A DNA stretch of 61,749 nucleotides from an uncultured Bacteroides sp. (GTDB lineage Bacteria; Bacteroidota; Bacteroidia; Bacteroidales; Bacteroidaceae), in assembly GCA_947074295.1 (NCBI GenBank), contig CAMTPC010000005.1, forward strand, positions 1-61,749, written 5' to 3'. Position numbers and translations under genes: made by a program. Position 1 is the stretch's first letter; each line of letters starts with the position of its first letter. Shown in pieces: positions 18,814 through 28,000 of the stretch. A model generated the notes under the pieces. The model was given only the letters and a program-made list of their open reading frames with translations, had not been told where the DNA came from and searched no databases.

Positions 18814-20040
18814 TTAGAGCAAACGGCGGATGAGATAGTGAACAGGATACCACACAGCAAGCAATCCGACAATAACAACTGTGGCGAAAATAAGAAGTAC
18901 ATCTTGCCAATGAACGGATACGGGGTAGGAGTTGACTATAAAGCTATTGGTGCCCCCGCCCAAGGTGATGATGCCAAACTGCTGCTGTATGAGGCATAAG
19001 ACTAAACCTAGCACAATACCGGTGATTGCGCCAAAAAAGCATATCATGCGCCCTTCGGCCAGAAAGATGTTGGTGATGAGCTTATTGTTTGCACCCAGAT
19101 TGCGCAATGTCACCACATCATCGCGTTTGTCGAGAATCAACATCGATAGTGAACCGATAACATTGAAGCAGGCTATGAGAAGAATGAAGGTGAGAAATAC
19201 ATAAGAGATGAGCTTTTCGATCTCCATGATGCGGAACACATCGGATTGCTGCTCGTAACGATTTTGTATGATGAATTCGCTGCCTAGCAAAGCAGCAGCT
19301 TCTTGTCTGAAACGTTCGGGATTGGTGTTAGGTTTGAGCTTGAGCTCTATAGCTGACACTTCGGTGGTGTAGTTGAGCATGCCTCGGATGAAGTCGAGTG
19401 ATGTGAGGATGTAGTTGCCATCATACTTTTGCTGTTTGACGGCAAATACAGCGCCTGGCGAGAATAAGTAGCCACTTTGGAAAGAGGCGGCTGGATTGGC
19501 CATGTTGACACGACCTTCTCGCTTGGGCATGAATACTTGAAGGGGATGTACAAACTGGATTCCTGTGCCGAGGGTATAGACTAATTCTAAGCCCATGATG
19601 CCATAATCCACTTCATGATCTTTGAGTAGGAAATCGCCATTGCCGAAAAGGATACTGTCGATGGCGGTGAGCTGTTCGAAGTTGTCTTCTACGCCTTTGA
19701 TGACTGCCATGGTCTGGCGGTCTTTGTACTGCACCATGGCGTTTTCTTCCAATGTTTCGGTGAATACGTCTATTTGGGGTAAGGCTCGGAGGGCTAGGAT
19801 TCGCTCGTCGTGTGCGTCAAATACTTTCCCCTCGCGCGCTGTGATCTTGATTTCTGGGTCGAATGCAGTGAAAAGGGTAGATACCATATCCTGAAAACCA
19901 TTGAACACAGAAAGCGTGCATACCAATGCTAGTGTGGCAAGTGTCACACCGCATACTGATATGCCCGATATGATGTTAATGGCATTGTGCTTCTTTTTGG
20001 AAAAGAGATAACGCCGGGCAATGAAATAAGATAGCTTCAC
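18814..20040 (-). CDS. Lipoprotein-releasing ABC transporter permease (LolC/LolE type)
   Basis: Inner-membrane permease of 408 residues that, with a LolD-like ATPase, extracts lipoproteins from the inner membrane for transfer to the outer membrane. It has the typical LolC/E start (ARRYLFSKKKHNAINIISGIS, first membrane segment about 18-45), a large periplasmic domain (about 50-270) and three C-terminal membrane segments forming the FtsX domain (about 275-300, 325-355, 375-397). No ATPase gene is adjacent; it must be encoded elsewhere. It overlaps rbfA by four bases, a translationally coupled pair. Confidence 0.9.
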   Translation of the reverse strand: MKLSYFIARRYLFSKKKHNAINIISGISVCGVTLATLALVCTLSVFNGFQDMVSTLFTAFDPEIKITAREGKVFDAHDERILALRALPQIDVFTETLEENAMVQYKDRQTMAVIKGVEDNFEQLTAIDSILFGNGDFLLKDHEVDYGIMGLELVYTLGTGIQFVHPLQVFMPKREGRVNMANPAASFQSGYLFSPGAVFAVKQQKYDGNYILTSLDFIRGMLNYTTEVSAIELKLKPNTNPERFRQEAAALLGSEFIIQNRYEQQSDVFRIMEIEKLISYVFLTFILLIACFNVIGSLSMLILDKRDDVVTLRNLGANNKLITNIFLAEGRMICFFGAITGIVLGLVLCLIQQQFGIITLGGGTNSFIVNSYPVSVHWQDVLLIFATVVIVGLLAVWYPVHYLIRRLL

Positions 20041-20369
20041 TTCAATAGTTCGTCAATCTTATCAATATAATCCAAAGAGTCGTCTACGAAGAATTTAAGA
20101 TCAGGAATGATGCGAAGCTGTTTGCCTACACGTGTTCCCAGCTCGTAGCGGATTGCTTTCTTATGTTCGTTGATATTGTTGATGATTTCTGCACCCTTAT
20201 CTGATGGGAATATGCTGAGGTAAACACGGGCAATGCTCATGTCGGGGCTGATGCGAACGGCACTCACCGAAATTAGCACACCGGGCATAGCCTTGGTCTG
20301 TAACAGAAAGATTTCGCTTAATTCTTTTTGAATCAAGCGTGATATTTTTTGTTGGCGGGTCGTTTCCAT
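20037..20369 (-). CDS. rbfA: Ribosome-binding factor A
   Basis: Binds the 30S subunit late in assembly and helps mature the 5' end of 16S rRNA; needed for cold adaptation in other bacteria. The 110-residue protein is the usual length and has the family's N-terminal helix (TRQQKISRLIQKELSEIFL) and the central IARVYLSIFP strand of the KH-like fold. It is the first gene of a two-gene operon with the lolC/E permease. Minus-strand TAATTTTG at 20404-20411 with TTTG at 20434-20437 (spacing 22) is the likely promoter. Confidence 0.95.
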   Translation of the reverse strand: METTRQQKISRLIQKELSEIFLLQTKAMPGVLISVSAVRISPDMSIARVYLSIFPSDKGAEIINNINEHKKAIRYELGTRVGKQLRIIPDLKFFVDDSLDYIDKIDELLK

Positions 20370-20403
20370 ACGTAAATCCTATATTATGTTTATTTATATA
20401 ACA

Positions 20404-20437
20404 CAAAATTACGGAAATATATGGTTAGGCAGCCAAA
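20404..20437 (-). promoter_or_regulatory. Promoter of rbfA-lolC/E
   Basis: Minus strand TTTG at 20434-20437, spacing 22, TAATTTTG at 20404-20411. The spacing is two bases above the optimum. Confidence 0.5.
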
Positions 20438-20551
20438 AAAGGCTTCTTTTTTAGCATAAATAAGTATAATGACGGATGGCTAGTAGACTGTAATATACAA
20501 TAAAAATACTACGGATTAGACGGCAATAAAATAAATATTTCTTCGGGTTGC

Positions 20552-21230
20552 TTGACAGTTTTAATGACTCGTCATTATATAAATATATTTGTAGTATTTT
20601 ATGCAAGATATCATGTAATGACACGGATACTTTGTTTTCTTTTATTTATTACAATATCTTTTTCGACTGTTTCTGTCAACAACTCATCTCTGATCGATTC
20701 ACTTCATAACGAAATTGAAACGCCACGATTATACGGGAATGAAGAACAGGACTTTCTCTATTGCAAACAACACAACAGTTTATGTGATTCTCTCTATATC
20801 GTAGAAACTTTGAAAGCGCACGGAAGAAGAGTTGTGTATACGGATACTTGATGTATATTTCAAATTGTAGTCTAGCTTGTTACAACAGTCAATAGTGCAA
20901 AGTGACTTGGTGTATGCTCTGCTACAGGCTCAAGCCATGGAAAAGGAAGCACTAGAAGTAGGGAATCAACGAGGCGTGGCTTTTGCGCAATTAATCATAG
21001 CGCAAGTATATAGTAGTAAGAAAGAGTTGGAGAGAAATGCTACTGTCCTATAATAATATCCAGGGGCAGCTACTGCTTACCCAGAAACATCAGCTATACA
21101 AATATATTATAATTGCATGTCTATCATAGCTTTTCTGTTTGTTAATAGTTTTTTGTGGTACGTCCCAGGAAAATAAGGCAGCATTTGCGCAGGGCAGACG
21201 CAATGAATCAGCTTGGATGTACGAATGAGA
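20552..21230 (+). pseudogene. Decayed TPR-type sensor/regulator gene
   Basis: A first frame (20552-20851, best start at 20618 giving a signal-peptide-like start TRILCFLLFITISFSTVS) ends in a stop. In another frame, from about 20890 to 21051, translation gives a clear TPR-like segment containing MEKEALEVGNQRGVAFAQ, again ended by stops. Around 21090-21155 one frame gives a strongly hydrophobic stretch (YKYIIIACLS, FCLLIVF). This order (signal peptide, TPRs, membrane helix) is that of the exported TPR-membrane-HTH or kinase proteins common in Bacteroides. At least two frameshifts or stops and large missing parts show that it is dead. The original function cannot be recovered. Confidence 0.6.
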
Positions 21231-21283
21231 CATTGCATCAAAGTAATGATGAAAGCGACATATAGCGTGCGGGAAGTAATTGA

Positions 21284-21922
21284 TCAGATTTTGCGGATAA
21301 GTGTCAATCCATCGCGTAAAGGTAGAATGACTTTTTCTGTACGTGGGTCGGTGGCCAAAAGATCATTGAATGCTATGATTCCTTGGCTTTGTAAATCGGT
21401 AGGATGAGGCTTCTCTAGAACGTGGCCGTCCCATAAAGTATTGTCAGCGATGATGAATCCGCCTTTTGAAAGAATAGACAATGACATTTCATAATATTCT
21501 ATATATTTGCGTTTATCGCCATCCATGAAAACAAGATCAAAAGTCACGCCAAGTTGTGGCGCAAGCTGCAAGGCATCACCTATATAAAACTTTATCTTAT
21601 CACCAAAAGGGGAGTTTTCAAGCCAAGGGCGTGTGAAGTCTTCTTGCTCGTCATTTATCTCGAAAGTGTGTAGCATGCCTCCTTCCTGTAGGCCTTCGGC
21701 TAAGCAAAGTGCCGAATAGCCACTATAAGTACCAATCTCTAGAATCTGTTTGGGGCGAACCATCTCAACAAACATCTTGAGCAGGCGTCCCTGGAGATGA
21801 CCAGAAGCCATACGAGGACGCAGAAGCTTGACATGCGTATCGCGATAGAGCGACTTTAAATAGTCGCTCTCCTCGTCGATATGCTTTAGTATATAACTGT
21901 CAATGGTGTTTTGTTCTTCCAT
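21284..21922 (-). CDS. SAM-dependent O-methyltransferase (catechol-OMT-like)
   Basis: A 212-residue cytosolic methyltransferase of the O-methyltransferase 3 (YrrM/CCoAOMT-like) family. The SAM-binding motif EIGTYSGYS (62-70), the metal-ligand region MDGDK (133-137) and the ADN motif (159-161, IIADNTLWDG) are present, as expected for Mg-dependent enzymes acting on catechol-like hydroxyls. Some members methylate tRNA hydroxyuridine (TrmR), which is an alternative. Its ATG directly abuts the pyk stop, so it is translated from the pyk message. Confidence 0.85.
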   Translation of the reverse strand: MEEQNTIDSYILKHIDEESDYLKSLYRDTHVKLLRPRMASGHLQGRLLKMFVEMVRPKQILEIGTYSGYSALCLAEGLQEGGMLHTFEINDEQEDFTRPWLENSPFGDKIKFYIGDALQLAPQLGVTFDLVFMDGDKRKYIEYYEMSLSILSKGGFIIADNTLWDGHVLEKPHPTDLQSQGIIAFNDLLATDPRTEKVILPLRDGLTLIRKI

Positions 21923-23380
21923 TTACAGATAACGGTTGCTGTTGGGCAATACACAATCTTGGGCGTGTTTTAATACATCTTCCACTACATTGATTTCGAG
22001 GAAGGATGTTTGTGTACCGGCTTTACCACTACTCAAATAACCGACCATATCTGATGGTTGTAAGCGTCCTTCTTTCAAAAGGCGGCGCAAACCTGCGAAA
22101 TAGTATTCTTGTCCGTTCGAAAGCTCTGGCATAAAGATGGATTCTACACCGTATGACAAACCTAGGTGACGCATTGTCTTTTCTTTGTAGCAAATAGCTA
22201 ATACAGGGAATTTTCCACGGAATGCCGCGAGGTTACGCGCAGTACGTCCGCTATAGCTATCTGTGATGATTGCACGAATCTTAAGCTTGTTGGTCGCTTT
22301 TACAGCTTGTTTTGCCAAGAAGGCAGTCACATCATTGCTGTTTTCGTCCAATGGGATGCGGATATCGTTTTCGCTCAACTTGTCTTTCTCGGCTTGAGCT
22401 GCAATCTTTGCCATAGTCTTAACCGCTTCAACTGGGTATTTGCCATATGCCGTTTCACCACTAAGCATTAAGGCGTCAGTGCGATAATAGATAGCGTTAG
22501 CGATGTCAGTTACTTCAGCGCGTGTAGGACGTGGATTGTTAATCATGGTGTGAAGCATCTGTGTAGCAACGATTACCGGTTTCTTTGCTAAGATACACTT
22601 GCGGATCAATAAACGTTGAATGCCTGGGATGCGTTCTTGTGGTACTTCAATACCGAGGTCACCGCGCGCTACCATCACACCATCGGCCACTTCAAGGATT
22701 TCATCGATGTTGTCAACCCCTTCCTGGTTCTCGATTTTCGCGATGATACGGATGTCGCTGTTGTGCGCGTCAAGGATTTCGCGGATATCAAGTACATCTT
22801 GGCGATTGCGAACAAATGAGTGAGCTATAAAGTCAATATCTTTTTCAATGGCATAAAGGATATTGTTGCGGTCTTTCTCTGTAAGCGAAGGTAAATTGAT
22901 ACGTACCCCTGGGACATTAACACTTTTACGGCTACCAAGAGTTGCTTCGTTTTGTACTTCGCAAAGCAGGTAGTCGTCAGTCTTATCGATGACACTAAGT
23001 TCAAGGTCGCCATCGTCAATAAGGATTGTACCACCAACGTTTAGATCATGTACGAAGTTTGGATAGCTCACTGCGATACATTCACGTGTTGTTTCGAGCT
23101 CTGGATTGCCGACAACTTTTACTCGCTCGCCAATCTGATAAGGAATGGGCTCGGCAAGTGAAGTTGTACGAACTTCGGGTCCTTTGGTATCCATCAGGAT
23201 AGCAATGCGGTTAGATACTGAACGAACATTGGCGATTAACACCTCAAAACCTTCACGGCTGGCGTGAGCAGTGTTCATACGAACAACATTCATACCCGCA
23301 TCAAACAATTGTTTGATAAAATCAACATCACAGCGTCTATCCGAGATAGAGGCTACAATTTTAGTTTGCTTCAACAACAT
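21923..23380 (-). CDS. pyk: Pyruvate kinase
   Basis: Last step of glycolysis: phosphoenolpyruvate plus ADP to pyruvate plus ATP. The 485-residue protein has the usual barrel with a B-domain insertion. Visible features are the N-terminal TKIVASISDRR and R-M-N substrate region (VVRMNTAH), the active-site Lys motif IIAKIENQEG, MVARGDLGIE, and the ATQML...TRAEVTDIANA...SGETAYGKYP segment, followed by the C-terminal allosteric domain. Codon use is of the highly expressed kind. First gene of a unit with the O-methyltransferase. The length and motifs are normal. Confidence 0.96.
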   Translation of the reverse strand: MLLKQTKIVASISDRRCDVDFIKQLFDAGMNVVRMNTAHASREGFEVLIANVRSVSNRIAILMDTKGPEVRTTSLAEPIPYQIGERVKVVGNPELETTRECIAVSYPNFVHDLNVGGTILIDDGDLELSVIDKTDDYLLCEVQNEATLGSRKSVNVPGVRINLPSLTEKDRNNILYAIEKDIDFIAHSFVRNRQDVLDIREILDAHNSDIRIIAKIENQEGVDNIDEILEVADGVMVARGDLGIEVPQERIPGIQRLLIRKCILAKKPVIVATQMLHTMINNPRPTRAEVTDIANAIYYRTDALMLSGETAYGKYPVEAVKTMAKIAAQAEKDKLSENDIRIPLDENSNDVTAFLAKQAVKATNKLKIRAIITDSYSGRTARNLAAFRGKFPVLAICYKEKTMRHLGLSYGVESIFMPELSNGQEYYFAGLRRLLKEGRLQPSDMVGYLSSGKAGTQTSFLEINVVEDVLKHAQDCVLPNSNRYL

Positions 23381-23462
23381 ATATACCTATTATATTATAT
23401 AACAATTACTCAATAATAAAAGATTCTTTCAGGTTTGGCCAGAACAGTGCAAAGGGCTTATA

Positions 23463-23489
23463 ATAAAAAACTCCGCTCGTATGGGCGGA
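23463..23489 (-). terminator. Terminator of aroQ
   Basis: TCCGC and GCGGA pair (23472-23476 with 23485-23489) and on the minus strand the hairpin is followed by GTTTTTTATTA. Located just past the aroQ stop and before pyk, so the two genes are transcribed separately. Confidence 0.6.
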
Positions 23490-23494
23490 TAATT

Positions 23495-23908
23495 TTAGAT
23501 AAAAGCTGCAAGAGCCAAACGATAAGAATCAAGTCCGAAACCACAGATCACACCTTTGCATGCACAAGCAATCATGGATTTATGGCGGAAAGATTCACGC
23601 GCATGCACATTTGAAATATGTACTTCGATTACTGGGGTCGTGACTGCACGTATGGCATCTTGTAGCGCAATTGATGTGTGCGTGTACGCACCTGCATTCA
23701 ATATGATACCATCGGCTTCGAACCCCACTTGCTGGATGCAGTTAATCAGTTCACCTTCTATGTTTGATTGGAAGTAATCAATCTGTATGTCGTTATACTT
23801 CGTGCGCAATTCGTTTAGATAGTCATCAAACGAAACTGCGCCGTAGACAGAAGGCTCACGTTTGCCCAAAAGATTGATGTTTGGGCCATTAATAATCTGT
23901 ATCCGCAT
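23495..23908 (-). CDS. aroQ: Type II 3-dehydroquinate dehydratase
   Basis: Third step of the shikimate pathway, trans-dehydration of 3-dehydroquinate to 3-dehydroshikimate. At 137 residues it matches the small dodecameric type II enzyme. Key features: INGPNINLLGKREP at 6-19, the catalytic Tyr Y22, NAGAYTHTS, and EVHISNVHARE.FR with the catalytic His. It diverges from xerD across 75 bases, where minus-strand TAACTTTG (23966-23973) and plus-strand TACCTTTG (23932-23939) are plausible -7 boxes. Confidence 0.95.
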   Translation of the reverse strand: MRIQIINGPNINLLGKREPSVYGAVSFDDYLNELRTKYNDIQIDYFQSNIEGELINCIQQVGFEADGIILNAGAYTHTSIALQDAIRAVTTPVIEVHISNVHARESFRHKSMIACACKGVICGFGLDSYRLALAAFI

Positions 23909-23983
23909 AACAAACTCTTATATTAATTCGATACCTTTGCTCGATAAAGAGCACTGATTTGGGTACAAAGTTAGCAAAAAGAA

Positions 23984-24940
23984 ATGAAACAGACAGCAAA
24001 AAGAGTAGATAACGAGGTTCAGGAAAGAATAATCCGTAAATATAAGCAATATTTAAGATTAGAGAAGTCTTTGTCTGCCAATACATTGGATGCTTATATG
24101 CGCGATTTGGATAAATTGGTAGTTAGTTTGACGGCGGCTGGTAAGCTGCTTCTTGCAACCACGCCAGAAGATTTGGAATTGTTTTTGGCGGGTTTGCATG
24201 ATATTGGCATTCATCCTCGTTCACAGGCTCGTATCCTTTCGGGTATCAAATCTTTCTTTCATTTTCTGATCATGAGTGAAATGATAGACAAAGATCCCAG
24301 TGAGTTGATAGAAGGTCCGAAGATTGGTTTTAAGCTGCCCGAAGTGTTGACTGTGTCCGAGGTAGACGCCATCATTGCCCATGTCGATGTGAACAAGAAA
24401 GAGGGTCAGAGGAACCGTGCCATGCTCGAGACGCTTTATAGTTGTGGGCTTCGCGTTTCAGAATTGACCTCCCTTAAGCTCTCGGATTTGTATTTTGATG
24501 AAGGTTTTATAAAAGTTACGGGTAAGGGTGATAAACAACGTTTGGTTCCTGTTTCGCCTCGTGCCATAAAAGAGATTGAGTTGTATTTGCCCTGTCGTGT
24601 TGAGGGTAAAATTAAGAGAGGTTATGAAGATTTTGTATTCTTAGCGCGTTGGGGGAACAACATTTCGCGCATTATGGTGTTTCATATAATTAAAGAGTTG
24701 GCAAAGGGTGTTGGAATAGTAAAAAATATAAGCCCGCATACTTTTCGTCACTCTTTCGCAACCCATTTGTTGGAGGGAGGAGCCAATCTTCGGGCGATAC
24801 AATGCATGTTGGGGCATGAATCTATTTCAACAACAGAGATCTATACGCATATTGACAGGCATATGCTTCGTTCTGAAATTATAGAACATCATCCTCGTAA
24901 TATTAAATTTTATGCAAGGAGTGAGAACGAAATTATTTAA
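23984..24940 (+). CDS. xerD: XerC/XerD-type tyrosine recombinase
   Basis: Site-specific recombinase of 318 residues that resolves chromosome dimers at dif. The N-terminal SAM-like core-binding domain (about 15-100) is followed by the catalytic domain with all six residues in place: R157 (CGLRVSEL), K181 (GKGDKQR), H252 and R255 (HTFRH), H278 (LGHES) and nucleophile Y287 (TEIYTHI). The size and the lack of neighbouring mobile genes point to the housekeeping Xer enzyme rather than an integrase. I saw no dif site nearby. Confidence 0.9.
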   Translation: MKQTAKRVDNEVQERIIRKYKQYLRLEKSLSANTLDAYMRDLDKLVVSLTAAGKLLLATTPEDLELFLAGLHDIGIHPRSQARILSGIKSFFHFLIMSEMIDKDPSELIEGPKIGFKLPEVLTVSEVDAIIAHVDVNKKEGQRNRAMLETLYSCGLRVSELTSLKLSDLYFDEGFIKVTGKGDKQRLVPVSPRAIKEIELYLPCRVEGKIKRGYEDFVFLARWGNNISRIMVFHIIKELAKGVGIVKNISPHTFRHSFATHLLEGGANLRAIQCMLGHESISTTEIYTHIDRHMLRSEIIEHHPRNIKFYARSENEII

Positions 24941-25070
24941 ATAATGATAAATCGTTGTGATTGTGAATATATAATAAGAATAGAATTGATATATTTGCTT
25001 TCTAAATGTTTATTGTATAAATATTGCATTCGTAAACAATTAAATTATAAACTATTAATTTTTTATCAAA

Positions 25071-26762
25071 ATGATTAAGAAACTGTATTTGCCTTTATTG
25101 ATGGTGATGGTGGTTGCGTTTTCTTCTTGTAGCAAGAAAATGGGTGCTTTGTCTTCGGACTATTTCACTACAACTCCTCAAGTATTAGAAGCAGTTGCCG
25201 GTCAGGTTCCTGTGACTATCAATGGTCAGTTCCCAATGAAGTATTTCAAGAAGAAAGCTGTTGTGGAAGTAACACCAGTATTGAGATGGAATGGTGGTGA
25301 GGCTGTTGGTACTCCTGCTGTTTTCCAAGGTGAGAAAGTAGAAGGTAATGATCCTACTATTTCTTACAAAATGGGTGGTAACTACACAATGAGAACTAGC
25401 TTTACTTATGTACCAGAGATGGCACAATCAGAGCTTTACTTAGTTTTCAATGCTAAGATTGGTAACAAGACAGTAAATATCCCTGCTGTGAAAATCGCTG
25501 ATGGTGTAATCGCTACATCAGAATTGATTAACAACACTTTGGGTTCTGCTAACTTGGCTAACGGTGATGACGCTTTCCAACGTATCATCAAAGATAAGTT
25601 CGAAGATCGTATCATGTTCTTGATCAACTCGTACGACATTCGTCCAGCTCAAATGAAGAATGCTACTACTTTCAACACTGAAGCTGTTGACGTAAACAAT
25701 GCTCCTAACAAGCAAATCACTAGCATCGATATCGCTTCTACATCTTCTCCTGATGGTGGTTACGAATTGAATGACAAGTTGTCTGACAATCGTATGAAAG
25801 CTACTGAAAAAGTGGTAGAACGCAACATGAAGAGATCTAAGCTTGACTCTCCAGTTGATGCTTCATACACAGCTCAAGACTGGGAAGGTTTCCAAGAATT
25901 GGTATCTCAATCTAACTTGCAAGACAAAGAGTTGATCCTTCGCGTTCTTTCTATGTATCGTGATCCTGCTACTCGTGAGCAAGAAATCAAGAACATGGCT
26001 GCAATCTACGAAGAATTGGCTAACTCTATCCTTCCTCAATTGCGTTTCTCTCGTTTGACTTTGAACTACGAAATCATCGGTAAGTCTGACGAAGAAATCA
26101 TCCTGTTGTTCCAAACTAACCCAAGCGAATTGAACATCGAAGAAATTCTTTACTCTGCTACATTGACTAAGAATCCTTCTGAGCAAGAAGCTATCTTCCT
26201 TGAAACAATCAAATTGTATCCTAACGACTACCGTGCATACAACAACCTTGGTAAATTGGCTTACCAACAAGGTAACTATGATGCAGCTCTTGCTTACTTC
26301 AACAAGGCTAACTCTATCGAGTCTGCTCCTGAAGTGAACATGAACCTTGGTATCATGGCATTGTTGATGGGTGATCAAGCTGCTGCTGAAGCATACTTCG
26401 GTAAAGCTGCTGGTGCTCCTGAACTTAACGAATCATTGGGTAACCTTTACGTAGCTCAAGGTCAATACGAAAGAGCTGTAAATGCTTTCGGTGACACTAA
26501 GACTAATAGTGCTGCTTTGGCTCAGATCCTTGCTAAAGACTACAACAAGGCTAACCAAACATTGTTGGCAGTGCCAGTTCCTAACGCATATACTGACTAC
26601 TTGATGGCTGTACTTGCTGCAAGAACTAACAACGTAAACTTGGTAACTACAAGCTTGAAGAGCGCTATCGCTAAAGATCCTTCTTTGGCTAAGAAAGCTG
26701 CTACAGACCTTGAGTTTGCTAAGTATTACACTAACACAGCTTTCATCAACACTATCAAATAA
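25071..26762 (+). CDS. TPR lipoprotein with OmpA-like segment, probably abundant
   Basis: Exported lipoprotein of 563 residues with lipobox FSSC (lipidated C20). After an N-terminal beta-rich domain (about 30-160) comes a stretch resembling the OmpA peptidoglycan-binding fold (about 213-255, SSPDGGYELNDKLSDNRMKAT). TPR-like helices cover about 365-500 (AYNNLGKLAYQQGNYDAALAYF and later repeats). Codons are very restricted (GCT for Ala, GGT for Gly, AAC, GAA), unlike its neighbours and typical of heavily translated genes. A plus-strand TATATTTG at 24990-24997 is its likely -7 box and a strong terminator follows. Likely an envelope structural or assembly protein; exact role unknown. Confidence 0.85.
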   Translation: MIKKLYLPLLMVMVVAFSSCSKKMGALSSDYFTTTPQVLEAVAGQVPVTINGQFPMKYFKKKAVVEVTPVLRWNGGEAVGTPAVFQGEKVEGNDPTISYKMGGNYTMRTSFTYVPEMAQSELYLVFNAKIGNKTVNIPAVKIADGVIATSELINNTLGSANLANGDDAFQRIIKDKFEDRIMFLINSYDIRPAQMKNATTFNTEAVDVNNAPNKQITSIDIASTSSPDGGYELNDKLSDNRMKATEKVVERNMKRSKLDSPVDASYTAQDWEGFQELVSQSNLQDKELILRVLSMYRDPATREQEIKNMAAIYEELANSILPQLRFSRLTLNYEIIGKSDEEIILLFQTNPSELNIEEILYSATLTKNPSEQEAIFLETIKLYPNDYRAYNNLGKLAYQQGNYDAALAYFNKANSIESAPEVNMNLGIMALLMGDQAAAEAYFGKAAGAPELNESLGNLYVAQGQYERAVNAFGDTKTNSAALAQILAKDYNKANQTLLAVPVPNAYTDYLMAVLAARTNNVNLVTTSLKSAIAKDPSLAKKAATDLEFAKYYTNTAFINTIK

Positions 26763-26790
26763 TTACTGATAGACTGATTGAAAATATATA

Positions 26791-26836
26791 AAAAGAGTTG
26801 CCACCCTGCAAATTGGGTTGGCAACTCTTTTTTTTT
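26791..26836 (+). terminator. Terminator of the TPR lipoprotein gene
   Basis: AAAAGAGTTGCC-ACCC pairs with GGGT-TGGCAACTCTTTT around an eight-base loop, followed by more T. It starts 29 bases after the stop codon. Confidence 0.85.
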
Positions 26837-26876
26837 ATTTCAAAACCCTTTACTTTTGTACAAAACATTGATTGAC

Positions 26877-27953
26877 ATGAGGAAACTTCTTTATCTGCTA
26901 TTCGCATTGGCTCTTTTCGCGAGCTGCCGCAAGACATCCGATCTGGCGCAAGTCACCGGAAGCATCAAAGGCATGGGTAATGATACGATTTTTTTATTTG
27001 ATGACTATACTCTCGACGCCACGCTCGATACGATTGTCATCAGTAACGATCGCTTTGCTTTGGAGTTCCCTGTTGATACATTAAAAATTCTGACAGTGCT
27101 TTTTGGGGATGGTACCGAATATCCTCTTTTCATCGACAAAAAGCAGCAACTTCAGATTAAAGGTGATACCTTGTCATTGCCTCTATTGCATATAGATGAT
27201 AAAGGGCCTAACGCTTTGTACTACAGTTTCGAGAAGGAGCTACATGCTGCGGATTCACTCGATAAGGAACAACAATTACAACTGGTCGAAACTTTCATCC
27301 GTGAAAACAATACATCTATCGTAAGTGTGTATCTGATTGATAAATACTTTGCTCGTCAGAAATCACCAGATTTCCGGAAGATTAAAGACCTTATTTCTTC
27401 TTTGTCAGGAGTGATGCAAGATCAGCCGGCTGTGACCATGATTTCCGAAAAACTGACCGAGTTGGACAAGATGACAACTTCACGTTCCATCCCTTTTTTC
27501 AGTCTTCCCAACGCCGATGGTACTAAGATTACCCGTAACAATGACTATGCTGATAAGTATCTAGTTCTCACCTTCTGGGCAAGCTGGAGTGATACTTGTG
27601 CGGCCAACAATAAAGCTTTGCGCGAACTCCAGAAGAAATATGACAAGTTTGAGGATTTAGGTTTAATAGGTATATCACTTGATGTTGACCGTCAAGCCTG
27701 GTTAGATGCCGTGAAAAAGGATTCTTTGACCTGGGGGCAAGTGTGCGATTTAGGCGGTTTTAATAGCACTCTTATTGGACAGTTTGGCGTGCATACGCTG
27801 CCTACCAATTATCTGGTTTCGCCTACTGGAGTGGTTTTGCTTAAGGATGTCTCCATCGACAGCATTTCTAATCGTCTTCCCATCTATCTGCGTAAAGAGA
27901 AAAAGCCCAAATCCAAGCGTAAAACAAATACCGGAACTACAACAAACAAATAA
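26877..27953 (+). CDS. Thioredoxin-fold lipoprotein (DUF4369/TlpA-like) lacking the first active-site Cys
   Basis: A 358-residue lipoprotein from the ATG at 26877 (lipobox ALFASC, C17); the frame is open from 26778 but the preceding terminator and a TACTTTTG box at 26851-26858 show that the upstream ATG is not used. The N-terminal part (25-200) resembles the DUF4369 domain of Bacteroidetes redoxins. The C-terminal TlpA/AhpC-like domain (205-340) keeps the Trp-rich motif and the cis-Pro loop (TLPTNYLV), but the usual WCxxC reads WSDTC: S238 replaces the nucleophilic Cys and only C241 remains. It is unlikely to act as a normal disulfide reductase. The last 20 residues are Lys/Thr rich. Confidence 0.85.
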   Translation: MRKLLYLLFALALFASCRKTSDLAQVTGSIKGMGNDTIFLFDDYTLDATLDTIVISNDRFALEFPVDTLKILTVLFGDGTEYPLFIDKKQQLQIKGDTLSLPLLHIDDKGPNALYYSFEKELHAADSLDKEQQLQLVETFIRENNTSIVSVYLIDKYFARQKSPDFRKIKDLISSLSGVMQDQPAVTMISEKLTELDKMTTSRSIPFFSLPNADGTKITRNNDYADKYLVLTFWASWSDTCAANNKALRELQKKYDKFEDLGLIGISLDVDRQAWLDAVKKDSLTWGQVCDLGGFNSTLIGQFGVHTLPTNYLVSPTGVVLLKDVSIDSISNRLPIYLRKEKKPKSKRKTNTGTTTNK

Positions 27954-28000
27954 TAGATAATCACACCAATTTCTTTAACCTGACTAATACGACAAACATT

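Noticed and set aside
23984..24940. Tyrosine recombinase as the integrase of a mobile element.
   Set aside because: No att repeats, relaxase, excisionase or cargo genes surround it, and it resembles the housekeeping XerC/D in size and motifs.
25863..26378. 171-codon minus-strand frame opposite the TPR lipoprotein gene.
   Set aside because: Explained by the restricted codon use of the gene on the other strand; no protein motif.
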